The notes under the pieces: generated by a model
The model's input: the letters and a program-made list of their open reading frames with translations, nothing else
The model's database searches: none
Told to the model about the DNA's origin: nothing
Translations under genes and position numbers: made by a program
Assembly (NCBI RefSeq): GCF_019734195.1
Contig: NZ_JAASHM010000012.1
Location: 26,602-90,601 of the forward strand
DNA length: 64,000 nt
DNA from: Clostridium sp. K13
GTDB lineage: Bacteria; Bacillota; Clostridia; Clostridiales; Clostridiaceae
Direction of reading: 5' to 3'
Shown: positions 37,061-46,210 of the stretch, one piece after another
Numbering within the stretch: position 1 is the first letter of the stretch
Layout of the letters: each line of letters begins with the position of its first letter

Positions 37061-37708
37061 ATGGCAAAAGACAATAGCGGAAGTGAAAATTTTCACTACA
37101 ATAATATAGAGAAAAAAGATAAAAATTTTATGTACAAAAACTTTAAAAGAAGTAACTGTTATAACTGTAATTTTTCAAATTCAAATTTTAATTTCGCGAC
37201 TTTTAGAGGAGCACATTTTAAAACTTGTAGTTTTATGAAAGGGACTTTTGAAGGAACTGAATTTATTGGAACTAATTTAAAAAATAGTAAGTTTAAAAAT
37301 GCAAAGTTCAAAAATGCTATTTTTGAAGGAGCAAATTTAGACGGTGCAGATTTTAAAGATGCAACATTTGAAAATACTATATTCTTAGGATGTAAATTAG
37401 AAAAAGTAAGAAATTTTAATGCAGAAAGTAATGGTGTAAGAATATTTGATGGTATGCCAGAAATAAGCATAAGCACAGAATTAGAAGAAGCATTAAATAA
37501 TTTAATGGAAAATAAATTTGTTAAAGATTCTAGAATTTTTGATACTAAAGATGGTAATATTAATACTTTAACATTAATGATACTTAATGAAAACTTTAGT
37601 GAAGAAGAATTAATTAAGGGATTTAATGACATAAAATCTCAAATAGATAGAGATTTTTATACTATTAGCTACATTATAAGACTTATTAAGAAAGTAATAG
37701 CAGAATAA
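37061..37708 (+). CDS. Pentapeptide-repeat protein
   Basis: From about residue 25 to 120 the protein repeats the A(N/D)(L/F)xx pentapeptide (CNFSNSNFNFATFRGAHF, FIGTNLKNSKFKNAKF, FEGANLDGADFKDATF), which forms a right-handed quadrilateral helix. The C-terminal 90 residues are helical and non-repetitive. No membrane segment is seen. Some such proteins mimic DNA and protect gyrase, but this one is not recognisably Qnr-like. I chose ATG 37061 because AAGGAGAT lies 4-5 nt upstream; the upstream in-frame GTG at 37043 precedes that site. Confidence 0.85.
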   Translation: MAKDNSGSENFHYNNIEKKDKNFMYKNFKRSNCYNCNFSNSNFNFATFRGAHFKTCSFMKGTFEGTEFIGTNLKNSKFKNAKFKNAIFEGANLDGADFKDATFENTIFLGCKLEKVRNFNAESNGVRIFDGMPEISISTELEEALNNLMENKFVKDSRIFDTKDGNINTLTLMILNENFSEEELIKGFNDIKSQIDRDFYTISYIIRLIKKVIAE

Positions 37709-37714
37709 ATATAA

Positions 37715-37757
37715 ATATGCTCCTCAAGTAGATTAAAATGAGGAGCATATTTTTTTA
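37715..37757. terminator. Bidirectional terminator between the pentapeptide and YtaF genes
   Basis: ATATGCTCCTCA pairs with TGAGGAGCATAT, followed by seven T residues on the plus strand. It overlaps the last bases of the minus-strand YtaF gene. Confidence 0.85.
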
Positions 37758-38390
37758 TAGCAACTGGAATATTCCCATAGCTATAATTATTATAGCTGAT
37801 ATTAAATCAGAATACTTACCAAAAATTTCAGATAAGAAGCTGTTACCAATCTTAAGACCTACTATTAATATTAGTATACTAAATAAAAATGTAAAAAGTG
37901 TAGTAAGAGGAATACTAATTCCAGACATACTTGCACCAAGTCCTAAAGCAAAATTATTTATGCTAAGTGCTAATGCTAGTGAAATAGCCTCCTTAAGTTC
38001 AATATTACCTGAACCATCTGCATCAGCAGTTTTATTATGAGTTAATATATCATCATAATGTAATGATTCAATAATATCATTATTTTCTTTAGCTGAAGTT
38101 AGTTTACTTCTTTTTAAATTTCTTTGTTCTTTATAAAAATCAAATGTCATAAATAAACCAACAATAATTAAAAGAATTGCACCAATATAGTTGCAAATAT
38201 ATATTGGGATAAATTCGCTTAAAATAGCACCTAAAACCATTGAAAGGAAGGTGCCTAAAGTAACAATTAATGCAATTATTATATTAATAGAAAACTTAAT
38301 CTTTATTTTCTTTATTCCATAAGCAATTCCAATTATTAAGCTGTCTAAACTTGCGGAAAATGCTAATAAAATAGACGCAAAAATATGCAT
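37755..38390 (-). CDS. ytaF: YtaF-family membrane protein (MntP-like)
   Basis: About six membrane helices in two homologous halves, opening FASILLAFSASLDSLIIGIAYGIKKIKI and, in the second half, NNFALGLGASMSGI. The S-x-D-(S/N) repeated acidic motif is shared with MntP manganese-efflux proteins. The central loop is charged (about 75-125). YtaF is annotated as a sporulation membrane protein, with a divalent-metal efflux role suspected. The minus-strand ribosome binding site is AAGGAGC. It is divergent from the ABC transporter genes. Confidence 0.87.
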   Translation of the reverse strand: MHIFASILLAFSASLDSLIIGIAYGIKKIKIKFSINIIIALIVTLGTFLSMVLGAILSEFIPIYICNYIGAILLIIVGLFMTFDFYKEQRNLKRSKLTSAKENNDIIESLHYDDILTHNKTADADGSGNIELKEAISLALALSINNFALGLGASMSGISIPLTTLFTFLFSILILIVGLKIGNSFLSEIFGKYSDLISAIIIIAMGIFQLL

Positions 38391-38536
38391 ATGCCGCTCC
38401 TTATATATTTATTATACTAATTAGTATATTCAAACCTAAAAACTTCGTTACTTAGACAAAAAATGATACACAAGGTTAACGAAATATGTAAATTTAAAAT
38501 AATGTATGAACAAAGGTTAAAAAATTTTCATATTTC

Positions 38537-38565
38537 TTGTAGGTATAAATTAAGTAGTGTATACT
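38537..38565 (+). promoter_or_regulatory. Promoter of the ABC exporter operon
   Basis: TTGTAG and TATACT are separated by 17 bp. It lies 38 bp before the TTG start of the ATPase gene. Confidence 0.5.
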
Positions 38566-38603
38566 GATGACATATAAGAGGTACTAATGGAGGAGATACA
38601 TAG

Positions 38604-39308
38604 TTGAAAAAATATATAGAGTTTAGAGATGTTAAGAAAAAGTATAAGATGGGGGAAGTAGAAATTGATGCTTTAGGAGGCGTTGATTTTTCTGTAAATA
38701 AAGGAGAGTTTGTCATAATTGCCGGGGCAAGTGGTGCTGGTAAAAGTACTATCTTAAATATTTTAGGTGGAATGGATACGGTATCATCAGGAAAGGTTAT
38801 TGTAGATAATAATGAGATAAGTAAGTATTCTCAAAAAGACTTAATAACATATAGAAGATATGATATAGGATTTGTATTTCAATTTTATAATTTAGTTCAA
38901 AATCTTACTGCAAGGGAAAATGTTGAATTAGCAACACAGATATCTAAAAAGCCATTAGATATTGATAAAGTTTTAGACTCTGTAGGATTAAAAGATAGAA
39001 AAAATAACTTTCCATCTCAGCTATCAGGAGGAGAACAGCAGAGAGTGGCAATAGCAAGGGCGATAGCAAAGAATCCTAAGTTATTACTATGTGATGAACC
39101 AACAGGGGCATTAGATTATAATACAGGTAAAGCAATATTAAAATTACTTCAAGATACATGTAGAAAAGAAGGCGTTACAGTAATAATAATTACACATAAT
39201 TTAGCTTTAACACCTATGGGGGATAAAGTTATTGAAGTTAAAAATGGTAAGATACAAAAAATTACTTTAAATGAAAATCCAGTTCCAGTGGAAAGGATTG
39301 AATGGTAA
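38604..39308 (+). CDS. ABC transporter ATP-binding protein (MacB/LolD type)
   Basis: A 234-aa ATPase with Walker [11 protein letters not shown]-loop [13 protein letters not shown], signature [14 protein letters not shown], Walker [13 protein letters not shown] and H-loop ITHN. The PTGALD motif and small size are typical of LolD/MacB/BceA-type ATPases that pair with FtsX-like permeases. The TTG start is supported by GGAGGAG at 8 nt. The next gene overlaps by 7 nt, so the two act as one exporter. Confidence 0.92.
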   Translation: MKKYIEFRDVKKKYKMGEVEIDALGGVDFSVNKGEFVIIAGASGAGKSTILNILGGMDTVSSGKVIVDNNEISKYSQKDLITYRRYDIGFVFQFYNLVQNLTARENVELATQISKKPLDIDKVLDSVGLKDRKNNFPSQLSGGEQQRVAIARAIAKNPKLLLCDEPTGALDYNTGKAILKLLQDTCRKEGVTVIIITHNLALTPMGDKVIEVKNGKIQKITLNENPVPVERIEW

Positions 39309-42300
39309 TTATGAAAACTACATTATGGAAAGATATATTTAGAGATATAAATAAATCAAAGGGAAGATTCTTTTCAATTGCATCAATTATTGCGTTAGGG
39401 GTAATGCTTTTTACAGGTGTTAAAGTTGCACCAACGGATATGAAAGCAACAGCAGATAAGTATTATGATGATTACAACTTAATGGATTTAAGAGTGATAT
39501 CAACTTTAGGATTAACTGATGATGATGTAAAAGATATAAATAGTATCAATGGAGTTGAAGGTGTTGAGGCAGCAAAAAGTTTAGATGTTGTATCAAAATT
39601 TGGTTCAGATGAATTTGTAATTAGAATGCACAGCCTTCCAAATGAGGATGTAAATAATAATAATGATAACTATATAAATAGATTAAATATTATTGATGGA
39701 AGAATGCCAGAAAAGCAGGGAGAATGTGTTATTGGAAGAATGAATTTTGGAGGCTTAGATATAAAGATAGGAGATAAGCTTACAGTTAATTCAGGAACTG
39801 ATAATAATATAAGTGATAGTCTTGAAACTAATGAGTATAAGGTTGTAGGTATAGTAGAAACTCCATATTATTTAAGTGATAATATAGGAAGTAGCAGTAT
39901 TGGAAGTGGTAGTGCAAAACTATATATGTTTGTAAATGAAGATAACTTTAAAAGTGAAGTATATACTGATATTTATGTAACTGTTAAAAACACTAAAGAG
40001 TTAAATTCTTATGATGATAAATATTTTAATGTAGTAGATAAAGTTTCAGATTCTATAGAAAATATGTCAGAGGTTATAGTAAACAGAAGATATAACGAAA
40101 TTAAAAATGCAGCAAATGAAGAGTTGCTTAAAGGAAAAAAAGAATATGAAACAAAGAAAAGTGAAGTTGAAGCTAAGTTAGCGGATGCGGAAAATGAAAT
40201 CGAAAGTTCAAAGAAAAAACTTGCTGAAGGTGAGCAAGAACTTAATAATAAAAAAGCAGAAATGGAAAGTACAATAAAATCAGCTAAAGAGCAATTAATT
40301 GTAGCAGAAAATGAATTAAATCAAAAAGAAGATGAATTAAATCAGGGTATAGAAAAATTTAATGCTGCTAAAGTAATAGCTCAGCAGGAATTTGAAAAAG
40401 CAGACAAGACTATTACTGATACACAAAAATATATAGATACTTTAATAAGTCAAAAATCAGCTTTAGAAGAAAGTTTAAATAATGAGAATTTAACTGAAGA
40501 AGATAAGGTTGGTATTCAAACTCAAATAACTACACTAGATGTAATAATAAATGAAAGTACTGATAAGCTTAATGCTGGAAAAGTAGAGCTTCAAAATAAA
40601 AAGAATGAATTAGAAGCTCAAGAAAATAACTTAAATTCAGCTAAAATTCAAATACAAGAAGGTAGAAATAAGCTTAATCAGTCTAAGAAGGATTTAGAAA
40701 GTTCTAAAAAAGAAGGAAATGCGCAAATTGAAGCAGCACTTCAGGAAATTACAAATGGAAAAGAGCAGTTAGCAGAAGGTGAAAAAGAGCTAGAAGAAAA
40801 TAAGAAAAAGGCAGAAGAAGAACTTTCAAAAGCAGAAGAAGATATAAAAGAAGCTGAAAATGAAATAGCAAAAATTGAAAAGCCAGAGCTTTATGTCTTA
40901 GATAGAAAATCACATTACTCTTATGTAGATTATGAAAATAATGCTAAAAGTATTGATAAGTTATCAAATGTTTTCCCAGTATTTTTCTTTATAGTAGCTG
41001 CACTAGTTTGTTTAACAACAATGACTAGGATGGTAGATGAACAGAGAGTAAATATAGGAACGCTAAAAGCCTTAGGATATGATAAAGGAAGTATAGCTAA
41101 GAAATTTATTGTTTATGCGCTATTTGCAAGTTTAATAGGATGTATAGTTGGGGTTTCATTAGGATTTACAATATTACCAACTATAATATTTGAAGCATAT
41201 GGAATAATGTATATTCTTCCTAAGATGAAGTATGTATTAGATATTCCATTAGCAATAATAGTTTTTGTAGTAGCAATAGGTGTAACTACATTATCAGCTT
41301 ATACTGCTTGTAGAATAGAGCTTATAGAAGTACCATCAATGCTAATGAGACCTAAAGCTCCAAAAGAAGGAAAACGTATCTTATTAGAAAGAATTCCTTT
41401 TATATGGAATAGGTTTAATTTTACTGGAAAAGTAACTGTAAGAAATATTTTTAGATATAAAAAGAGATTTTTAATGACGGTTATTGGCATTGCAGGAAGT
41501 ACAGCTTTATTACTTACAGGTTTTGGTTTAAAAGATTCTATAAAAACTATTGTAAATAAGCAATATGGAGAGTTAACAAAATATCAGATATCTGCAAATT
41601 TAGAAGGAAATATAAATAAAGAACAAGAAAATGCAGTGTCAGGTTTTTTATCTAATAATACTAATATAGAAGATTTCACTTTTATAAGAACAGAGAGTGG
41701 AGAAGCAAGATTTAATGATGTAACTAAAGATGTTAGCTTTATAGTTACAGATGAAGGAAAAAACTTTGATGAATTTGAACATTTACAAAATAGAAAAAGC
41801 AAGGAAACAATCTATTTACCTACAGATGGAATTGCTATAACAGAAAAACTTGCAAAATTGCTAAATGTTAAAGTTGGAGATGAAATAGAGCTTAAAGATA
41901 ATAATGATAATAAAGCACAAGCAAAGGTTAGTGAAATAGTAGAACATTATATAAATCATTATATTTATATTGATTCTAATTATTATAATTCTATCTTCAA
42001 TAGAACTCCAAAGGAAAATAGTATATTTATTAAATTAGTAAATGAGGATACAGCATATGAGGTATCAAACAATTTAATAAATATGGATGGAATTGCAGGA
42101 ATAGTAAGTAATAATTCTATAAAGACAAGTTTTTCTGATACAATTAAATCTTTAGATTTAGTAGTAATAGTAATGATATTATGTGCAGGAGCATTATCAT
42201 TTATAGTTTTATATAATCTTACAAATGTTAACATTTCAGAACGTATAAGAGAAATAGCAACAATTAAGGTATTAGGATTTTATGATAAGGAAGTTTCAGC

Positions 42301-42553
42301 ATATATATTTAGGGAAAATATATTATTAACAGTTATAGGAACTCTTGCAGGATTACTTTTAGGTGTAGCCTTCCATAGATTTATAATGGTAACTGTTGAA
42401 ATGGAATACGTTATGTTTGGAAGACAAATAGATATTGTGAGCTTTATTATGGCTACTGGATTAACTATAATTTTCTCATTATTAGTAAATTGGGTTATGT
42501 ACTATAAACTTAAAAAAGTAGAAATGGTTGAATCTTTAAAATCAGTAGATTAA
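39302..42553 (+). CDS. FtsX-like ABC permease with large extracytoplasmic coiled coil
   Basis: A 1083-aa permease. An N-terminal helix (about 19-40) precedes a MacB-like extracytoplasmic domain (about 45-265), then a roughly 270-530 stretch of charged coiled coil (ELLKGKKEYETKKSE, ENEIESSKKKLAEGEQ), then three helices of a first FtsX core (about 560-680). A second half repeats the layout: a helix (about 725), extracytoplasmic domain (740-935) and a second FtsX core (about 945-1075). The ATG at 39302 overlaps the ATPase stop. The coiled-coil layout resembles Gram-positive permeases of the YhaP/PrsW-less antimicrobial-sensing type only loosely; cargo is unknown. Candidate roles are export of lipid or peptide or mechanical transmission to the cell wall. 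Confidence 0.9.
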   Translation: MVIMKTTLWKDIFRDINKSKGRFFSIASIIALGVMLFTGVKVAPTDMKATADKYYDDYNLMDLRVISTLGLTDDDVKDINSINGVEGVEAAKSLDVVSKFGSDEFVIRMHSLPNEDVNNNNDNYINRLNIIDGRMPEKQGECVIGRMNFGGLDIKIGDKLTVNSGTDNNISDSLETNEYKVVGIVETPYYLSDNIGSSSIGSGSAKLYMFVNEDNFKSEVYTDIYVTVKNTKELNSYDDKYFNVVDKVSDSIENMSEVIVNRRYNEIKNAANEELLKGKKEYETKKSEVEAKLADAENEIESSKKKLAEGEQELNNKKAEMESTIKSAKEQLIVAENELNQKEDELNQGIEKFNAAKVIAQQEFEKADKTITDTQKYIDTLISQKSALEESLNNENLTEEDKVGIQTQITTLDVIINESTDKLNAGKVELQNKKNELEAQENNLNSAKIQIQEGRNKLNQSKKDLESSKKEGNAQIEAALQEITNGKEQLAEGEKELEENKKKAEEELSKAEEDIKEAENEIAKIEKPELYVLDRKSHYSYVDYENNAKSIDKLSNVFPVFFFIVAALVCLTTMTRMVDEQRVNIGTLKALGYDKGSIAKKFIVYALFASLIGCIVGVSLGFTILPTIIFEAYGIMYILPKMKYVLDIPLAIIVFVVAIGVTTLSAYTACRIELIEVPSMLMRPKAPKEGKRILLERIPFIWNRFNFTGKVTVRNIFRYKKRFLMTVIGIAGSTALLLTGFGLKDSIKTIVNKQYGELTKYQISANLEGNINKEQENAVSGFLSNNTNIEDFTFIRTESGEARFNDVTKDVSFIVTDEGKNFDEFEHLQNRKSKETIYLPTDGIAITEKLAKLLNVKVGDEIELKDNNDNKAQAKVSEIVEHYINHYIYIDSNYYNSIFNRTPKENSIFIKLVNEDTAYEVSNNLINMDGIAGIVSNNSIKTSFSDTIKSLDLVVIVMILCAGALSFIVLYNLTNVNISERIREIATIKVLGFYDKEVSAYIFRENILLTVIGTLAGLLLGVAFHRFIMVTVEMEYVMFGRQIDIVSFIMATGLTIIFSLLVNWVMYYKLKKVEMVESLKSVD

Positions 42554-42564
42554 TAAAGTATAAT

Positions 42565-42607
42565 AAAGAGTTGTATTAATGTATGTTATATATTAATACA
42601 ACTCTTT
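42565..42607. terminator. Terminator between the ABC exporter and the convergent AraC gene
   Basis: AAAGAGTTGTATTAAT pairs with ATTAATACAACTCTTT (16 bp) in the convergent gap. The T-tail is weak on both strands. Confidence 0.8.
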
Positions 42608-42614
42608 AATCTTA

Positions 42615-43514
42615 TTATTTATTAATATGGCAATTTATATTTCTAAACTCTTTAGGTGTTAAATTATATTTTCTTTTAAATAATTTATTAAAATATGATA
42701 AATTATCAAAGCCAACTTCTAAAGAAATATCCATTATTGGATTATTAGTAGAGGTTAATAAAATAGATGATTTTTCAAGTCTTAAATTATTAATATATTG
42801 TATACAGGTTAATCCAATATGTTTTTTGAAAAAGCGCATAAAGTGATATTCGCTATATTCACAAAGTTCAGATAAGGTATTTATAGAAATATCTTCAGAA
42901 TAATGTTCATTTATATAATTTAAAGCTAATTTAATTTTATCAGTATTACTAATTGTAATAGGATTTTTATTTTTTTGTTTTTCTATTAAATTATTTTTAT
43001 AAAGTAATGAAAAGAATTTAAAAAGCAAGGATTTTAATTCAAGCTCATAAGCTATATCTTTTTCATAATAACAATATATTATATTTTCAATAGCATTAAA
43101 TATTTTTTTATAACACTCAATATTATCCTGTATAATTATTGGCAATTCATGTTCATGATTTAATATTGGAGCAATATATTTAAGTAATGCTCCATCTGTA
43201 TCATAACTTTTAAGCATATTTATATTAAATACAAAAGAGGCCCAAGTCATAGTTTTATCTAAAATAGATGTGAAAGAATGTATCTTTTGTGGACCAACGA
43301 TTAAAATATCACCTTTATTTATAACAAATGAATTTAAATCAACTCTATAATCACAGCTTCCATCTAAAACTATAATAACTTCAATTTCTTCATGCCAATG
43401 AGTTGCAATTGAAGGAAAGCTTGGACTAAGTGTACCCTTATAAATTGAAAAGGGGAGTATAAAGTCTCCATGTGTAGCATTTTCTTTTAAGTTTATAAAA
43501 TTTAAATTATCCAT
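42615..43514 (-). CDS. AraC-family regulator with cupin sensor
   Basis: An N-terminal cupin domain (HWHEEIEVIIVLDGSCDYRV, about 34-60 from the chosen start) and a C-terminal AraC HTH pair (INTLSELCEYSEYHFMRFFKK; ISLEVGFDNLSYFNKLFKR; the conserved NLTPKEFR ending). The start at 43514 is chosen because AGGAGAT lies 5-6 nt before it on the minus strand; the longer frame to 43565 has no such site. It is divergent from the GH31 gene, so it likely controls this enzyme in response to a sugar. Confidence 0.9.
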   Translation of the reverse strand: MDNLNFINLKENATHGDFILPFSIYKGTLSPSFPSIATHWHEEIEVIIVLDGSCDYRVDLNSFVINKGDILIVGPQKIHSFTSILDKTMTWASFVFNINMLKSYDTDGALLKYIAPILNHEHELPIIIQDNIECYKKIFNAIENIIYCYYEKDIAYELELKSLLFKFFSLLYKNNLIEKQKNKNPITISNTDKIKLALNYINEHYSEDISINTLSELCEYSEYHFMRFFKKHIGLTCIQYINNLRLEKSSILLTSTNNPIMDISLEVGFDNLSYFNKLFKRKYNLTPKEFRNINCHINK

Positions 43515-43604
43515 ATAATCTCCTAGTGTAGCAGTATTGTTATATAAAATGTTTGTATATTGCAAGTATTATACTTCTTTTAATAATATAATAACATTAT
43601 AATT

Positions 43605-43624
43605 ACATTTTTAAAATAAAATGT
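43605..43624. promoter_or_regulatory. Inverted repeat in the AraC-GH31 divergent region
   Basis: ACATTTT and AAAATGT are perfect complements spaced by 6 bp, 30 bp before the GH31 start. It is a candidate site for a regulator; the AT-rich context weakens the case. Confidence 0.3.
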
Positions 43625-43653
43625 TGTATAAGTGAATAAAAGGGGATTATATT

Positions 43654-45990
43654 ATGTTTGGGAAGATACTGAATTATGAAGTTGAGAAAAACAAAGTTTT
43701 AGTAAACTATGAAAATATTAAATGTACGGTAACTTTAGTAAATGAAAGAGTTATTAATTTCTTTTTGCCATTACATAGAGAAGAGAGAAATTCTAAGGCT
43801 GTTGAAAACGTATTAGATAATGAAGTAGAATTTAAAGTTAAATATGATAATGAAATTTTAAATATAAAAACACAAGTTTTAAGTATAGATATTTATGATG
43901 ATTTTAAAGTTGATATATATGATCTAAATGGTAAGATTTTATGTAGAGATTATAGAGGTAAAAGGGAACCTTTTAGAAGATTAGGTGCTAATTCTACTTT
44001 AGCAGCGGAAGAAGGACATAAGCTAGAAGGTCATGAAGAATATAAGGTTTATGTATCTAAGATTATGGAAGAAGATATGTATTTTTATGGACTTGGAGAA
44101 AGAACAGGTTCATTAAATAAAAAAGGATATCATTATAGAAATTGGAATACTGATGATCCTACTCCTCATGGAGAAACATATGCACAGTTATATAAATCAA
44201 TTCCTTTTTTAATTACATTAAAAGATGGGAATGCATCTGGTATTTTCTTTGATAATCATTTTGAAAGTCATTTTGATATGGGAAAAGAAAATTCTAACTA
44301 CTACTATTTTGGTGCTATGGAAGGAAATATAGATTATTATTTTATGTATGGGCCTACAATTAAAGATGTTGTTAATGAATACACTAATTTAACTGGAAAA
44401 ACTCCATTACCGCAATTATGGACACTTGGATATCAGCAATGTAGATGGTCTTACGCACCCCAAGAAAGAGCTATGGAAATTGCAAAATCTTTTAGAGAAA
44501 AAGATATTCCATGTGATACTATTTATTTAGATATTGATTATATGGATGGATTTAGAGTTTTTACATGGGATAATAAAAAGTTTGAAAATCCAAAAGAGTT
44601 TTTAAATGAATTAAAAGAAATGGGCTTTAAGGTAGTTACAATTATTGACCCAGGAGTGAAGGTAGATAAAGGCTATAAGATTTATGATGAAGGCTTAAAA
44701 GAAGGACATTTTGCAACTGATAAAGATGGGATAGTTTATAAAAATTGCGTTTGGCCAGGGGATTCTGTTTTCCCAGATTTTATGAATTCTAAAACAAGAG
44801 AATGGTGGGCTGGAAACCAAAAAATAATGATGGACTTAGGTGTTGCAGGAATATGGAATGATATGAATGAGCCTGCTAGCTTTAATGGGCCATTACCTGA
44901 TGATGTTATGTTTAATAACGATGGTACTTTAGTTACTCATAAGGAAATTCATAATGTTTATGGACATATGATGGATAAAGCTACTTATGAAGGAATTAAG
45001 AAAGCTACAAATAAGAGACCATTTGTAGTGACGAGAGCTTGTTATGCAGGAACTCAAAAATATGCTACAGTTTGGACTGGTGATAATCAAAGTACATGGG
45101 AGCATTTAAGAATGTCATTACCTATGTTAATGAATTTAGGTTTAAGCGGAATGTCATTCTGTGGTACTGATGTAGGTGGATTTGGACATGATTGTACTCC
45201 AGAGCTTTTAAGTAGATGGGTACAAGTTGGAGCATTCACACCATTGTTTAGAAATCATTCAACTATTGGCAGTAGGGAGCAAGAACCATGGGCTTTTGAT
45301 AAAACTACAGAAGATATAAATAGAAAGTATATTAAATTAAGATATAAGTTAATTCCATATTTGTACGATATGATGTATAAATGTGAAAATAGTGGAGAAC
45401 CAATAATAAGACCTTTATTATTTAATTACCAAAATGATAAAAAGACTTATGAAATAAATGATGAGTTTAATTTTGGAGATAGTATTTTAGTAGCTCCAGT
45501 TGTAGAACAAGGTTCAAGGCATAGATTAGTTTATTTGCCTAAGGGAAATAATTGGATTGATTATTGGACTGGAGAAGAACATAAAGGTGGTCAGTATATA
45601 ATTAAAGAAGCACCTTTAGATATTTGTCCAATATTTATAAAAGCTTTATCTATAATACCAACAGGTAAAGAGCAAAACTATATTGGAGAAACTAGTGATG
45701 ATATATTAACATTAAATATATATTTAGGAAAAGAGCCTGGAGAAAGCACATATACTCATATATTAGATGATGGAGAAAGCTTTGAATATAGAGATGGTAA
45801 ATTAAATAAATATACTATTAGATTAGTATCTAAAGAAGATATAAGAATAGAATTAAAAGAAAATATAGGATATTCAAAAAAATATAATAAAGTAAAAATA
45901 ATTTTTAATAATTTTGAGCATACTAAAAGAGTATTCTTCAATGATAAAATAATTGAAGTTAAAGAAAATGAGTTTTTAGTAGAAGTGTAA
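43654..45990 (+). CDS. GH31 alpha-glucosidase
   Basis: A 778-aa GH31 enzyme without a signal peptide. The nucleophile is Asp403 in IWNDMNEPA. Other family motifs: FYGLGERTG (N-terminal beta-sandwich), CRWSYAP, IPCDTIYLDIDYMDG, VWTGDNQSTWEHLRMSLPM (containing the acid/base Asp), and GTDVGGF. It would cleave terminal alpha-linked glucose from oligosaccharides, inside the cell, consistent with products of the surface GH13 enzyme. AAAAGGGG precedes the ATG. The divergent AraC gene is its likely regulator. Confidence 0.94.
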   Translation: MFGKILNYEVEKNKVLVNYENIKCTVTLVNERVINFFLPLHREERNSKAVENVLDNEVEFKVKYDNEILNIKTQVLSIDIYDDFKVDIYDLNGKILCRDYRGKREPFRRLGANSTLAAEEGHKLEGHEEYKVYVSKIMEEDMYFYGLGERTGSLNKKGYHYRNWNTDDPTPHGETYAQLYKSIPFLITLKDGNASGIFFDNHFESHFDMGKENSNYYYFGAMEGNIDYYFMYGPTIKDVVNEYTNLTGKTPLPQLWTLGYQQCRWSYAPQERAMEIAKSFREKDIPCDTIYLDIDYMDGFRVFTWDNKKFENPKEFLNELKEMGFKVVTIIDPGVKVDKGYKIYDEGLKEGHFATDKDGIVYKNCVWPGDSVFPDFMNSKTREWWAGNQKIMMDLGVAGIWNDMNEPASFNGPLPDDVMFNNDGTLVTHKEIHNVYGHMMDKATYEGIKKATNKRPFVVTRACYAGTQKYATVWTGDNQSTWEHLRMSLPMLMNLGLSGMSFCGTDVGGFGHDCTPELLSRWVQVGAFTPLFRNHSTIGSREQEPWAFDKTTEDINRKYIKLRYKLIPYLYDMMYKCENSGEPIIRPLLFNYQNDKKTYEINDEFNFGDSILVAPVVEQGSRHRLVYLPKGNNWIDYWTGEEHKGGQYIIKEAPLDICPIFIKALSIIPTGKEQNYIGETSDDILTLNIYLGKEPGESTYTHILDDGESFEYRDGKLNKYTIRLVSKEDIRIELKENIGYSKKYNKVKIIFNNFEHTKRVFFNDKIIEVKENEFLVEV

Positions 45991-46060
45991 AATAACAAAG
46001 TTAATCTTACAATCTCAAAATTTAGATTGTAATTTTATAAATTTCCACCTTAAATTCAAA

Positions 46061-46110
46061 TATAAAGTAGATTCATAACAAATTGCTTATGAACTACTTT
46101 ATATTTTTTT
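46061..46110 (+). terminator. Terminator after the GH31 gene
   Basis: TATAAAGTAG pairs with CTACTTTATA, extended by TCATAA/TTATGA, and is followed by seven T residues. A smaller hairpin TTACAATCT/AGATTGTAA lies upstream at 46004-46030. Confidence 0.85.
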
Positions 46111-46147
46111 GTTTTAAAATAATAAACTAATAGTCTTACTATTTCTA

Positions 46148-46176
46148 TTAACGTTAATTAAAACTTGTGATATAAT
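46148..46176 (+). promoter_or_regulatory. Promoter of the SNF2 helicase gene
   Basis: TTAACG and TATAAT are 17 bp apart, with an extended -10 TGA before TATAAT. The start codon is 35 bp downstream. Confidence 0.55.
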
Positions 46177-46210
46177 AATTTAATTAATTAGATGATAATG
46201 AGGTGAAAAG

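Noticed and set aside
37159..37632. 157-aa frame antisense to the pentapeptide-repeat gene
   Set aside because: Fully inside a clear gene on the other strand; it is a by-product of the repeat codons.
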